Shown here: positions 1-5,927 of the stretch, piece after piece
How positions within the stretch are numbered: the stretch's first letter is position 1
Layout of the letters: each line of letters opens with the position of its first letter
Origin: Ruminococcaceae bacterium UBA6364
GTDB taxonomy: Bacteria > Bacillota > Clostridia > Oscillospirales > Acutalibacteraceae
Assembly: GCA_002440045.1 (NCBI GenBank)
Contig: DJRI01000123.1
Location: 1-6,046, forward strand
Reading direction: 5' to 3'
Length of the DNA stretch: 6,046 bases
Notes under the pieces: generated by a model
The model's database searches: none
The model's input: the letters and a program-made list of their open reading frames with translations, nothing else
What the model was told of the DNA's origin: nothing
Program-made: the position numbers and the translations under genes

Positions 1-145
1 AAAACACAAACAAATCCTCTTCGCCGCCGCATGAAAGCATTGAAAGCGTGTCGCGGTAAAGCTTTGTGTTTTCAATTACCAAAAGCCCTGCTTCACCCTC
101 GCCGATTACAAGCGGCCTGTCTAAAAATTTGAACGCAACGGTCAT
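1..145 (-). CDS. csn2: Csn2, type II-A CRISPR adaptation protein (N-terminal 48 codons, cut by window edge)
   Basis: Csn2 is a ring-forming tetramer that binds double-stranded DNA ends and is needed for spacer acquisition in type II-A systems (family knowledge). The visible part starts MTVAFKFLDRPLVIGEG and continues to a LLVIEN strand and a DTLSML helix. This fits the Csn2 N-terminus, which starts with a short strand and an 'LDxP' turn and then a strand ending in 'VVED/VIEN'. The ATG at 145-143 overlaps the cas2 stop codon as ATGA, so translation is probably coupled to cas2. The only ribosome-site-like sequence is a weak AAAGG about 11 nt upstream, inside cas2. The C-terminal part is off the left edge, so I cannot tell whether this is the short or long Csn2 form. 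Identity rests on moderate similarity plus the diagnostic position after cas2. Confidence 0.9.
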   Translation of the reverse strand, partial: MTVAFKFLDRPLVIGEGEAGLLVIENTKLYRDTLSMLSCGGEEDLFVF

Positions 146-462
146 ATTATCAAAAACCTTTCGTCGGTATCTATTATATTGCTTTTTCGTTCGCCGACAA
201 TAATTTCCATTTTTGAAAACTGCTTTTCGGTTATAATTAAAACTTCAACAATCCCGGCGGGCGGCTTTTTCTTTTTAAGGCTTTCGCAAACTGCCGCGGC
301 GGCATTTTGATTGACGGCGATTTTTGAATAAACCGATTCCTGCATCATTATGAATCCGCTTTTAATCAAAAATTTTCTGAATGCGGTGTATTCGCGCCGG
401 TCTTTGGCGGTTTTTGTGGGTAAATCAAAAAGAACAAGCACTCTCATAAATCTATAACTCAT
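142..462 (-). CDS. cas2: Cas2, CRISPR adaptation protein
   Basis: Cas2 is a small ferredoxin-fold protein. Its dimer bridges two Cas1 dimers in the spacer integrase, and in that complex its role is structural (family knowledge). The 106-residue product starts MSYRFMRVLVLFDLPT, very like the MSYRYMRMILMFDMPT start of streptococcal II-A Cas2. The conserved Asp ending the first beta strand is D13. The following RREYTAFRKFLIKSGF helix and the QESVYSKI strand are also typical. Because MSYRF is conserved in the family, I keep the first ATG and not the second Met (M6). The start codon shares one base with the cas1 stop (TAATG), and there is no good ribosome site in front of it. This points to translation coupled to cas1. 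The gene overlaps csn2 by 4 nt. It looks intact and of normal length. Confidence 0.97.
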   Translation of the reverse strand: MSYRFMRVLVLFDLPTKTAKDRREYTAFRKFLIKSGFIMMQESVYSKIAVNQNAAAAVCESLKKKKPPAGIVEVLIITEKQFSKMEIIVGERKSNIIDTDERFLII

Positions 463-1334
463 TATTCTGTTTCGGGAAACTTCAGCAAAGAAAAGTCGGA
501 CTGCTCGACGGCGGCAAACACGCTTTTTGAATAAATGCCTATTGTGTTTAAAAGCGTGTTTACTCTGCCGTCTGTTTTTAATTCGCTGTTTAAAAGATTA
601 ATCAAGCCGTATTTAATGTCTTTAGTAAAATCGTTCACGTTATTTTCCTTTACAAACCTGTCGACAATAGGTCTGAAAGGTTCCATTAAATCACAGCCCA
701 AATTAAACTGGTTAAAAATATTGTCGTGAAATAAGCCGAGCTGTGTATTGTAGCCGCAGGAAACGATTTCTCGGTTAAAGCACGAAAGCAATATGCTGTA
801 GCCGTAGTCCAGCGCGGCGTTTTCGGGGCGGTCGTCGTTTCGGCTGAAGTCTTTTCCGAAAAGCGCGTTAAAATACACCTTGGCGGCGTGACCCTCGCGG
901 TTTGAAGCATCGTTAAACTCAAGCTCGTCTATATACTTTAAAAGCATTTCATATTGCACAAGCCCGAAGTGCTTTAAAACTTTTGCCTGATTTTTAATTT
1001 TTTGCGCCACAATTTCCGTCCAGACGCGCTGTTTTGAAAAATCGTCCCATTTAATCTGCTTTTTCAGCCGCGAACTGCAATCGTGACTGCCGTAAAGCGA
1101 CATAAGCTCTGAACAGGGATTGCGCTTTTCATCGCAAAATATTACGTTCGTCTTGTTTTTTATAAGGTTGCACAAAAGTGCGGTTGTCACCGAACACGAG
1201 GTGTTTTCGACAATTAAAACGGAAATATCGTCAAGATAAACCTTTAAAATGTCGTCAACATCACGCACAACAAGATACCCCATATTGTAATCAAGTTTAG
1301 ACGGTTTTGTAACCGCAACAATGCGCCAACTCAT
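462..1334 (-). CDS. cas1: Cas1, CRISPR spacer integrase
   Basis: Cas1 is the metal-dependent integrase that, with Cas2, inserts protospacers at the leader end of the array. I place the start at the ATG at 1334-1332 (MSWRIVAVTKPSKLDYN), giving 290 residues. A longer reading frame opens at a TTG at 1349, but its codons 2 and 3 are themselves the AGGAGG ribosome site, so that start is artificial. The visible active-site residues are E147 (in NREGHAAK), H203 (in LGLFHDN) and E218 (in DLMEPFRP), matching the Glu/His/Glu triad of II-A Cas1. An N-terminal beta domain (about residues 1-80) precedes the helical catalytic domain. The YGSHDCSSRLKKQIKWD stretch at 81-97 corresponds to a II-A hallmark. 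It begins 21 nt after the cas9 stop and shares one base with cas2, so it sits in the cas9-cas1-cas2-csn2 operon. Intact. Confidence 0.97.
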   Translation of the reverse strand: MSWRIVAVTKPSKLDYNMGYLVVRDVDDILKVYLDDISVLIVENTSCSVTTALLCNLIKNKTNVIFCDEKRNPCSELMSLYGSHDCSSRLKKQIKWDDFSKQRVWTEIVAQKIKNQAKVLKHFGLVQYEMLLKYIDELEFNDASNREGHAAKVYFNALFGKDFSRNDDRPENAALDYGYSILLSCFNREIVSCGYNTQLGLFHDNIFNQFNLGCDLMEPFRPIVDRFVKENNVNDFTKDIKYGLINLLNSELKTDGRVNTLLNTIGIYSKSVFAAVEQSDFSLLKFPETE

Positions 1335-1338
1335 AACG

Positions 1339-1346
1339 CCCCTCCT
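1339..1346 (-). promoter_or_regulatory. cas1 ribosome binding site that decides the start
   Basis: The minus strand reads AGGAGGGG, followed by CGTT and then the ATG at 1334. The AGGAGG core is a full anti-Shine-Dalgarno match with a 6-nt spacer. It lies inside the 21-nt cas9-cas1 gap and overlaps the in-frame TTG codon that would otherwise extend the gene by five residues. This makes ATG 1334 the start by a wide margin. Confidence 0.93.
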
Positions 1347-1355
1347 CAAAGTATT

Positions 1356-4300
1356 TTAAAACAGTGATAACTGTTTCTCTTTTGATTCTTTTTCGTGCTC
1401 AACAAGAGTTATCTCTTGCTCAAAAAGTCCTGTAACCGACTGGTTTATAAGTGTTATTTTTTCAACGTTTTTAATATCCGATATTTTGGAGTTAAGCTTA
1501 AAGCCACCTGACGAACTGCTTCCGCCAATCATTGTCAAATCGCCCGTGGATGCATTTGCGTGAAGGATATTAATGATTCCGCCCAAAACATAGCACTGCT
1601 CACCGGGTTTTAATGCAATGAACTTTTCGCGGCCGTTTTTCATAATGTTGCATACCGTTTCGGTGCGCGATTTAAAAACAGTCTCGCTGAGCTTGTAAAG
1701 AATTGCATCGTAAAGATGTATACTCTTTTCAGGCGATATTCCGTCAAACGCAGTCGCTTCATATTGGCAATCCTTTGAACGTTTTTTTAATTCAAGCACT
1801 TTATTATTGAATTTGAACACTTTTTTAATATATACTTCGTCTTCATACGGCAACACAAGCTGTGTGCGCGGGTTAACGGTGACGCGTGCACCTTTGTCGC
1901 TTTTGCCGGTCAATGTCATTCTGAATCCGTCAAACGAAAGACATGCGCCGAGCTTTACGCAGGGAATAACCACTTGTGCCTTTGTTTTAACAAGCTCGTA
2001 TTCGGAAACATATTTTTCGGGGTTTTCAAGATACTCTTTTTCTCTGTATATCTCAATAGGCACAAGTCTTAAAACATCATTATTTTTTTCGCGGTATTTC
2101 ACAAGTGAGAAATATGCGGTAGACGCACTGTCAAATCCGCCGTATTTTGAAATATCCGCCTTTGGACCGCCTGCCTTTTGCGGCACCTGACCGCCGCCTT
2201 TTTTCTGAATTGTCGCATTAAACAGCTGTCCCGTTCCTTTGCCGGAATACCTTGTGTAGCGGATATTGTTTTTTGCCATTGTGTTTTTAACGATATTCAT
2301 TGAGCGGTTGTTTTCGGTGTCCCACGCGCCTTTCACAGGATAATCAAACATTCTGTTAAGGCTGTAGCTGCCCGTGCCGTTTTGCGAAAGCCCGTCAATG
2401 AACCTGTTTAAATTGCAGGTGACTTTAACATCGTAAACATTGCCGACAACAATGTTAAGATATGCGTCTTTTGCGTGGTGATAGTCGTTAACCTCGCGGC
2501 ATTTGAGCATTTGAACACGCTCGTTTCCGGTTTTGTTTTTGCTGTCGTCACTTCCGTGCCTGAAATCCGAAACAAGGCTTGCTTTGACATAAACGATTCT
2601 TGTGCCGTCTTTTTTATAAAAGTCCTCAAGAATATGCGCAACCGCCTTTGTTGCCTGGCGCGTTTCGACAAGCTGGCGCGAAACAAAAGCCGAAAGCTCT
2701 TCATATGTAAGCGCCGTGCTTCTTGTGAGCCTGTTGTACTTTTCAGACGATATAAACTTCTTTGCCAACAGCTCTTGCCAGAACCCGCGTCTATTTTCTC
2801 TTATTTCGCGGCTTATGGGGTATTCGTCGCTTTTTTTGCTGTTTGCGGGTCTGTAAACAAGCACGCGGTTTGAAAGGCTGTCGTCTTTAATTTTTGAGCG
2901 CGGATAAATATGGTCTATATCAAAATCCGACCTGCCGCTCATAAGCTCTTCAAGGTCTATTCTTCGCCCGGTGTACATACACTTACCGAGCTGTGTGTAA
3001 TAAAGATAAAGCTTGTCGCTTCTTAAATCCTCGTCGGAGTGCTCGTTTAACGAGTTATAAAGCTCGCGATATGTTTCTTTATACGGCTCGTAATTCTCAA
3101 GAAACTGTGATTTTCTTGAAAGCTTGCGGCCGTTTCCGTCGGCGCCCTTTGCAACCTCGATAAAAATCTTTTTCGGCGGGTGCTTCATTATTTTTTCTAT
3201 CTCTTTGGTTATTAAAAGCGCGCGGTAAATCGGGCGCTTGACCTTGGGCGAAACGTACAGTTCTTCTACGGCCTCTTTAACAGTAATATTCTCTTTAAAG
3301 CCGCTTTCTTCGCTGATTTTTCTTTCAAAGGTCTTGTTTTCGTCGCCGTCACAGCAAAAGTCGTTTGAATAAAGAAGCTCGTTCAAATTAAGATTTGTTT
3401 CCCACATAGCTGTAATAATGTTAACGCACTCGCCGCTATCTTTTTTGCATGCAATAACCTCGGTCAAAAATTCCTTTGACAGGTTGCCCCAACCTGTGTA
3501 TTTGAGATTTGCAATCGCATCGATTTCTTTAGTTGAAAGCTTGTTTGAAAACAACTTTTTAAGGCGGCTTTTTAAAAGCTTTTTGTCGTCGCCGAAAATG
3601 GTAATGGCGGCTATTGCCGCTTCTTTTTCGTCAAAGGTCAAGTTCTCGTAACGCTTAAAGTCACTGAAAGATTTAAGCGTAGATTTAAAATCGCCGTCAA
3701 AACCGCTGAGAGTTTCAAACTCTTTGCCCTGCGATTTCAAGTAATTTTCAAGAGCTTTTTTTGTTACCTTTCTGCCTTTTGTAAACAGTTCGTTAAAGAT
3801 TCCCTGCTTAGTTTCAACGCTTGGCTTTTTGCCGTCGATTTTTAAATTGTTAAGCTCGTTAAGCACGCAGAATTTTGAATACAAAAGAGAGTTTTTCGGT
3901 ATAACATCGCAAGTTTTAAGATATGTGCACTTGTTTGTGAGGTTGTTTATAAACCCTTCTGCAGACGCCTCGGTATCAATAACGCTGTTAAAATTCCACG
4001 GGTAGATTTTTTCGTTTTCTTTGCCGTCTTTTCTTACCATCCAAAAGCTTTCGGCGTGAGGATTTAAAGGCCCGATGTAATAAGGAACGCGGTAATTGAA
4101 AATGCTTAAAACCTTATCTGCAACCGATATACCGTTTTCGTCCTTTTCATTTAAAAACGGCAAATATTCGCGGGCGTTTTCAAGAATTTTTTGAAGTTCT
4201 TTTTTCCCGAGCTGCATCGGAATTACGCTGTTGTCTTTAGACACCTGTTTTTGTAAGAATGTGCCTTCTTCAATTTCACCGAACATATCACGGTATGCTT

Positions 4301-5459
4301 CGTCGCGGCATTCTCCGAGTGTCTTTTTTAAATATTTGTTGAAAGCCTCGCAGCTGCACCTTTTTTCTATCGGCGCATTTTTCTTATTTACTTTGCAATG
4401 ACCGGAATAGGAAACGTAATTTTCTTTAGCCTTAGGATTTTTGAAAATATCATATTTTTTCTCGGGCAGATATTTATTGACATACTCTTTAAGACGCTTT
4501 AAATCTTTGCTGTGTTTTTCATATACTTCGACCTTGGCTTCGGATATATATGCTTTGCCGTTTAAAATAGCGTCAAGAAGCGCAAAATCATAAACCGCTT
4601 TTAGCTTTTCGAGCAATTCAAAGCGCTCTTCAAGAAGCACTTCAAAATCTGCCGCGCTTTCGTCAAAGCCCTCCGAAAAGCACACGCTTTTATCTGGCAA
4701 ATCTTCATCGTCATAGATTTCGCCGAGTTTTACTTTTGAACCGCACAAAGACTTTAAAACAGACACCGCCTGCTTGTCCGTTTTTTTGTTAACTCCGAGA
4801 AGCACAAAAAGCTCGTCTGCCTTTTTTGACTTTGTGAGAGCTTTATTTTTTAAAATTTCGATGAATTTTTCGCCTATATCGGGCGAGCAGTCAAAAGTAA
4901 TTTCGTAATTGTCCGAAAGATAGCTTGTGAACTCTTCAAACACGCTTGCAGAGTCCGGCATTTTTGAAAAATCCGAATCAAAAAGAAAATGCCCTCTGTG
5001 TTTTATGATGTGGTGCAAAGCAAGATAAACAAGCCTTATGTCGTGCGGCTCTTCATTGTTTATAAGCTCGCTTCTTAAATGATAAATTGTTTTATACTGT
5101 TTGTGAAAATCCTTGTCGGTATAGTTTTTGTCGGCGAAAACAGCATATTTTTCACCCGTGGACTTGTCCTCGGAATAAAGGTCGCTTTCTTTAAGGCGGA
5201 TGAAAAACGACGGGTCAATCTTGCATATTTCTTCGCTGAAAAGAGACTCCAAAAGGTCAAGCCTTTGGCGTGCGCGCTGAAGTCTGCGGCGCTGTCCTCT
5301 GAAAAGGCGGCGTTCAACGGCGGTGTCGGCGTTTTCGGTCATATGACTGCCCCACATGGCGTTGCCTTTGAATTTTAAAATGTTGTAGTCTGTGTCCGTG
5401 ACAGCCCAACCGACAGAATCAGTGCCGATGTCAAGCCCCAAGTAATAATCCTTCTGCAT
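1356..5459 (-). CDS. cas9: Cas9, type II-A RNA-guided DNA endonuclease (intact, 1367 aa)
   Basis: Cas9 binds a crRNA:tracrRNA duplex and cuts both strands of matching DNA next to a PAM; in II-A systems it also helps choose spacers. At 1367 residues it is almost the length of SpyCas9 (1368). Domains in order: RuvC-I with D10 (LGLDIGTDSVGWAV); Arg-rich bridge helix about 47-75 (ERRLFRGQRRRLQRARQR); helical recognition lobe about 80-735; RuvC-II with E768 (KKIFIEVAKG); HNH about 793-925 with D849, H850 and N864 (FDIDHIYPRSKIKDDSLSN); RuvC-III with H995 and D998 (YHHAKDAYLN), preceded by RQLVETRQATK; and a C-terminal PAM-interacting domain about 1116-1367. All catalytic positions are present, so both nickase centres should be active. 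Oddities: by alignment, SpyCas9 R1333/R1335 are N1323/K1325; a GGSSSSGG loop lies at 1312-1319; and the protein ends in a charged tail finishing QLSLF. The start is supported by AGAGGAG 7 nt upstream and by D10 falling in the usual place. Confidence 0.99.
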   Translation of the reverse strand: MQKDYYLGLDIGTDSVGWAVTDTDYNILKFKGNAMWGSHMTENADTAVERRLFRGQRRRLQRARQRLDLLESLFSEEICKIDPSFFIRLKESDLYSEDKSTGEKYAVFADKNYTDKDFHKQYKTIYHLRSELINNEEPHDIRLVYLALHHIIKHRGHFLFDSDFSKMPDSASVFEEFTSYLSDNYEITFDCSPDIGEKFIEILKNKALTKSKKADELFVLLGVNKKTDKQAVSVLKSLCGSKVKLGEIYDDEDLPDKSVCFSEGFDESAADFEVLLEERFELLEKLKAVYDFALLDAILNGKAYISEAKVEVYEKHSKDLKRLKEYVNKYLPEKKYDIFKNPKAKENYVSYSGHCKVNKKNAPIEKRCSCEAFNKYLKKTLGECRDEAYRDMFGEIEEGTFLQKQVSKDNSVIPMQLGKKELQKILENAREYLPFLNEKDENGISVADKVLSIFNYRVPYYIGPLNPHAESFWMVRKDGKENEKIYPWNFNSVIDTEASAEGFINNLTNKCTYLKTCDVIPKNSLLYSKFCVLNELNNLKIDGKKPSVETKQGIFNELFTKGRKVTKKALENYLKSQGKEFETLSGFDGDFKSTLKSFSDFKRYENLTFDEKEAAIAAITIFGDDKKLLKSRLKKLFSNKLSTKEIDAIANLKYTGWGNLSKEFLTEVIACKKDSGECVNIITAMWETNLNLNELLYSNDFCCDGDENKTFERKISEESGFKENITVKEAVEELYVSPKVKRPIYRALLITKEIEKIMKHPPKKIFIEVAKGADGNGRKLSRKSQFLENYEPYKETYRELYNSLNEHSDEDLRSDKLYLYYTQLGKCMYTGRRIDLEELMSGRSDFDIDHIYPRSKIKDDSLSNRVLVYRPANSKKSDEYPISREIRENRRGFWQELLAKKFISSEKYNRLTRSTALTYEELSAFVSRQLVETRQATKAVAHILEDFYKKDGTRIVYVKASLVSDFRHGSDDSKNKTGNERVQMLKCREVNDYHHAKDAYLNIVVGNVYDVKVTCNLNRFIDGLSQNGTGSYSLNRMFDYPVKGAWDTENNRSMNIVKNTMAKNNIRYTRYSGKGTGQLFNATIQKKGGGQVPQKAGGPKADISKYGGFDSASTAYFSLVKYREKNNDVLRLVPIEIYREKEYLENPEKYVSEYELVKTKAQVVIPCVKLGACLSFDGFRMTLTGKSDKGARVTVNPRTQLVLPYEDEVYIKKVFKFNNKVLELKKRSKDCQYEATAFDGISPEKSIHLYDAILYKLSETVFKSRTETVCNIMKNGREKFIALKPGEQCYVLGGIINILHANASTGDLTMIGGSSSSGGFKLNSKISDIKNVEKITLINQSVTGLFEQEITLVEHEKESKEKQLSLF

Positions 5460-5466
5460 TTTTTTA

Positions 5467-5473
5467 CTCCTCT
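5467..5473 (-). promoter_or_regulatory. cas9 ribosome binding site
   Basis: The minus strand reads AGAGGAG, then a 7-nt TAAAAAA spacer and the ATG at 5459. The strong match and good spacing fix the cas9 start. The site lies next to the A6T6 block that, on the other strand, sits where an UP element for the tracrRNA promoter would be. The cas9 leader and the tracrRNA control region therefore share DNA. Confidence 0.88.
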
Positions 5474-5474
5474 G

Positions 5475-5524
5475 AAAAAATTTTTTGTAAATTTATTGAC
5501 AAAAACAAAAACGTATGATAATAT
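5475..5524 (+). promoter_or_regulatory. tracrRNA promoter: UP-like A/T block, TTGACA, 17-bp spacer, extended -10
   Basis: On the plus strand, a perfect -35 box TTGACA (5496-5501) is followed by exactly 17 bp and the -10 box TAATAT (5519-5524). The -10 is preceded by TGA at 5516-5518, which fits an extended -10 (TGn). The expected start point is about 5531, the first base of the anti-repeat. The A6T6 run at 5475-5486 followed by GTAAATTT lies at about -56 to -38 from that start. This is where UP elements contact the polymerase alpha subunits, and the composition fits. The boxes are seen directly; their use as a strong housekeeping-sigma promoter is inferred. Confidence 0.88.
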
Positions 5525-5530
5525 GACATT

Positions 5531-5646
5531 GTCTCACTACCTTATGAGATTTACACTACACGTTCAAATAACGATTTATCGAACACGTTGCTTTGTTGCA
5601 ACCTCACAGAGTGTGAGCTTTAAGACCTGCTTTGCGGGTCTTTTTT
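5531..5646 (+). ncRNA. tracrRNA, divergent from cas9
   Basis: This RNA pairs with the CRISPR repeat and forms the scaffold bound by Cas9. No repeat is in the window, so the call rests on position, promoter, folding and resemblance to SpyCas9 tracrRNA. Elements in order: a possible self-hairpin TCTCA/TGAGA (5532-5536/5545-5549); anti-repeat TTTACACTAC (5550-5559), bulge ACGT (5560-5563) and TCAAAT (5564-5569), which parallel the TAGC, AAGT, TTAAAAT order of SpyCas9 tracrRNA; a small nexus hairpin CGA/TCG (5572-5581); hairpin GTTGC/GCAAC (5587-5591/5598-5602); hairpin CTCACA/TGTGAG with a GAG loop (5603-5617); and the terminator hairpin. The implied repeat would start GTTTGAGAGTAGTGTAAA, where the first G and the GA bulge are borrowed from the SpyCas9 model. 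Ends are predicted from the promoter and the T run, each good to a few bases. Confidence 0.88.
5622..5646 (+). terminator. Rho-independent terminator of the tracrRNA
   Basis: Nine-base-pair stem AAGACCTGC (5622-5630) with GCGGGTCTT (5634-5642), including one G-T wobble, a TTT loop, and six T's at 5641-5646. It forms the last hairpin of the tracrRNA, as in other II-A tracrRNAs. Confidence 0.93.
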
Positions 5647-5884
5647 GTTGCCCAAATAAAAAAGACTTAAAACCGCGTTTTTGACGTTTTTTGTCAATTT
5701 GCAATAAATTCCAACAAAATAGTAACATAAAAATATTCAAAAGTAAATACACATTTGGCGCCATAAAAGGCGAAAGTCCCGTTTTTGGTACAGGTATTTT
5801 AAAGCTTTTCGCAAAAAAAGTTAAATTAAGCATAAGAGATACCCTATAATAATTTGATTTTTACCGCCTTTCGGCTAGCAACAC
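5647..5884. other. AT-rich intergenic stretch without a convincing gene
   Basis: These 238 bases lie between the tracrRNA terminator and the terminator of the right-hand gene. I see no homology-like coding signal. The longest minus-strand frame here (85 codons from an ATG at 5833) runs backwards through most of the tracrRNA and is rejected. Small structures: a 9-bp inverted repeat GTCTTTTTT/AAAAAAGAC (5638-5646/5658-5666) reaching back into the tracrRNA terminator; TTGAC/GTCAA (5681-5685/5693-5697); CGCC/GGCG around 5759-5772; and a lone TATAAT at 5845-5850 with a poor -35 region. None is strong enough to name a function. Confidence 0.6.
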
Positions 5885-5918
5885 AAAAGACAGAGTGCAA
5901 AACCGCACCCTGTCTTTT
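5885..5918 (-). terminator. Terminator at the end of the right-hand gene, works best on the minus strand
   Basis: AAAAGACAG.GTGC (5885-5898) pairs with GCAC.CTGTCTTTT (5905-5918) around a six-base loop. On the minus strand the central pair is a G-U wobble, so the 14-bp stem is continuous, and it ends in UUUU. On the plus strand the same position is an A-C mismatch, though a T run at 5914-5919 could still let it work both ways. It begins about 10 nt after the stop codon of the partial gene at the right edge. Confidence 0.88.
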
Positions 5919-5927
5919 TACTGTATT

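Noticed and set aside
1807..2873. Plus-strand frames of 127 and 132 codons inside cas9
   Set aside because: They are antisense shadows of the conserved RuvC-III, HNH and C-terminal coding sequence, with no start signals.
4307..4397. Cysteine cluster in the Cas9 recognition lobe (C355, C368, C370, C384) as a metal site
   Set aside because: The spacing fits no zinc-binding pattern I know, and the surrounding sequence resembles the ordinary REC region of II-A Cas9.
5531..5570. A single CRISPR repeat unit on the minus strand upstream of cas9
   Set aside because: There is only one copy and no spacer. It is followed by structured RNA and a terminator and driven from the other strand, so it is better explained as the tracrRNA anti-repeat.
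5496..5684. 62-codon plus-strand frame over the tracrRNA
   Set aside because: It lies on the promoter, anti-repeat and terminator of a structured RNA and has no ribosome site.
5669..5697. Minus-strand TTGACA at 5692-5697 as a cas9 promoter -35
   Set aside because: No acceptable -10 lies 16-18 bp downstream, and a transcript from here would have to cross the whole tracrRNA gene in antisense.
5576..5833. 85-codon minus-strand frame with a hydrophobic middle (NVYLLLNIFMLLFCW)
   Set aside because: Its C-terminal third is the antisense of the tracrRNA hairpins and terminator. There is only a weak AGGG upstream, and the hydrophobic stretch can be explained by A/T-rich DNA. I see no family resemblance.
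5822..5850. Plus-strand promoter from TATAAT at 5845-5850
   Set aside because: The -10 is perfect but the -35 region (TTAAAT or TAAATT) is poor, and the transcript would run straight into the terminator at 5885 after about 30 nt.
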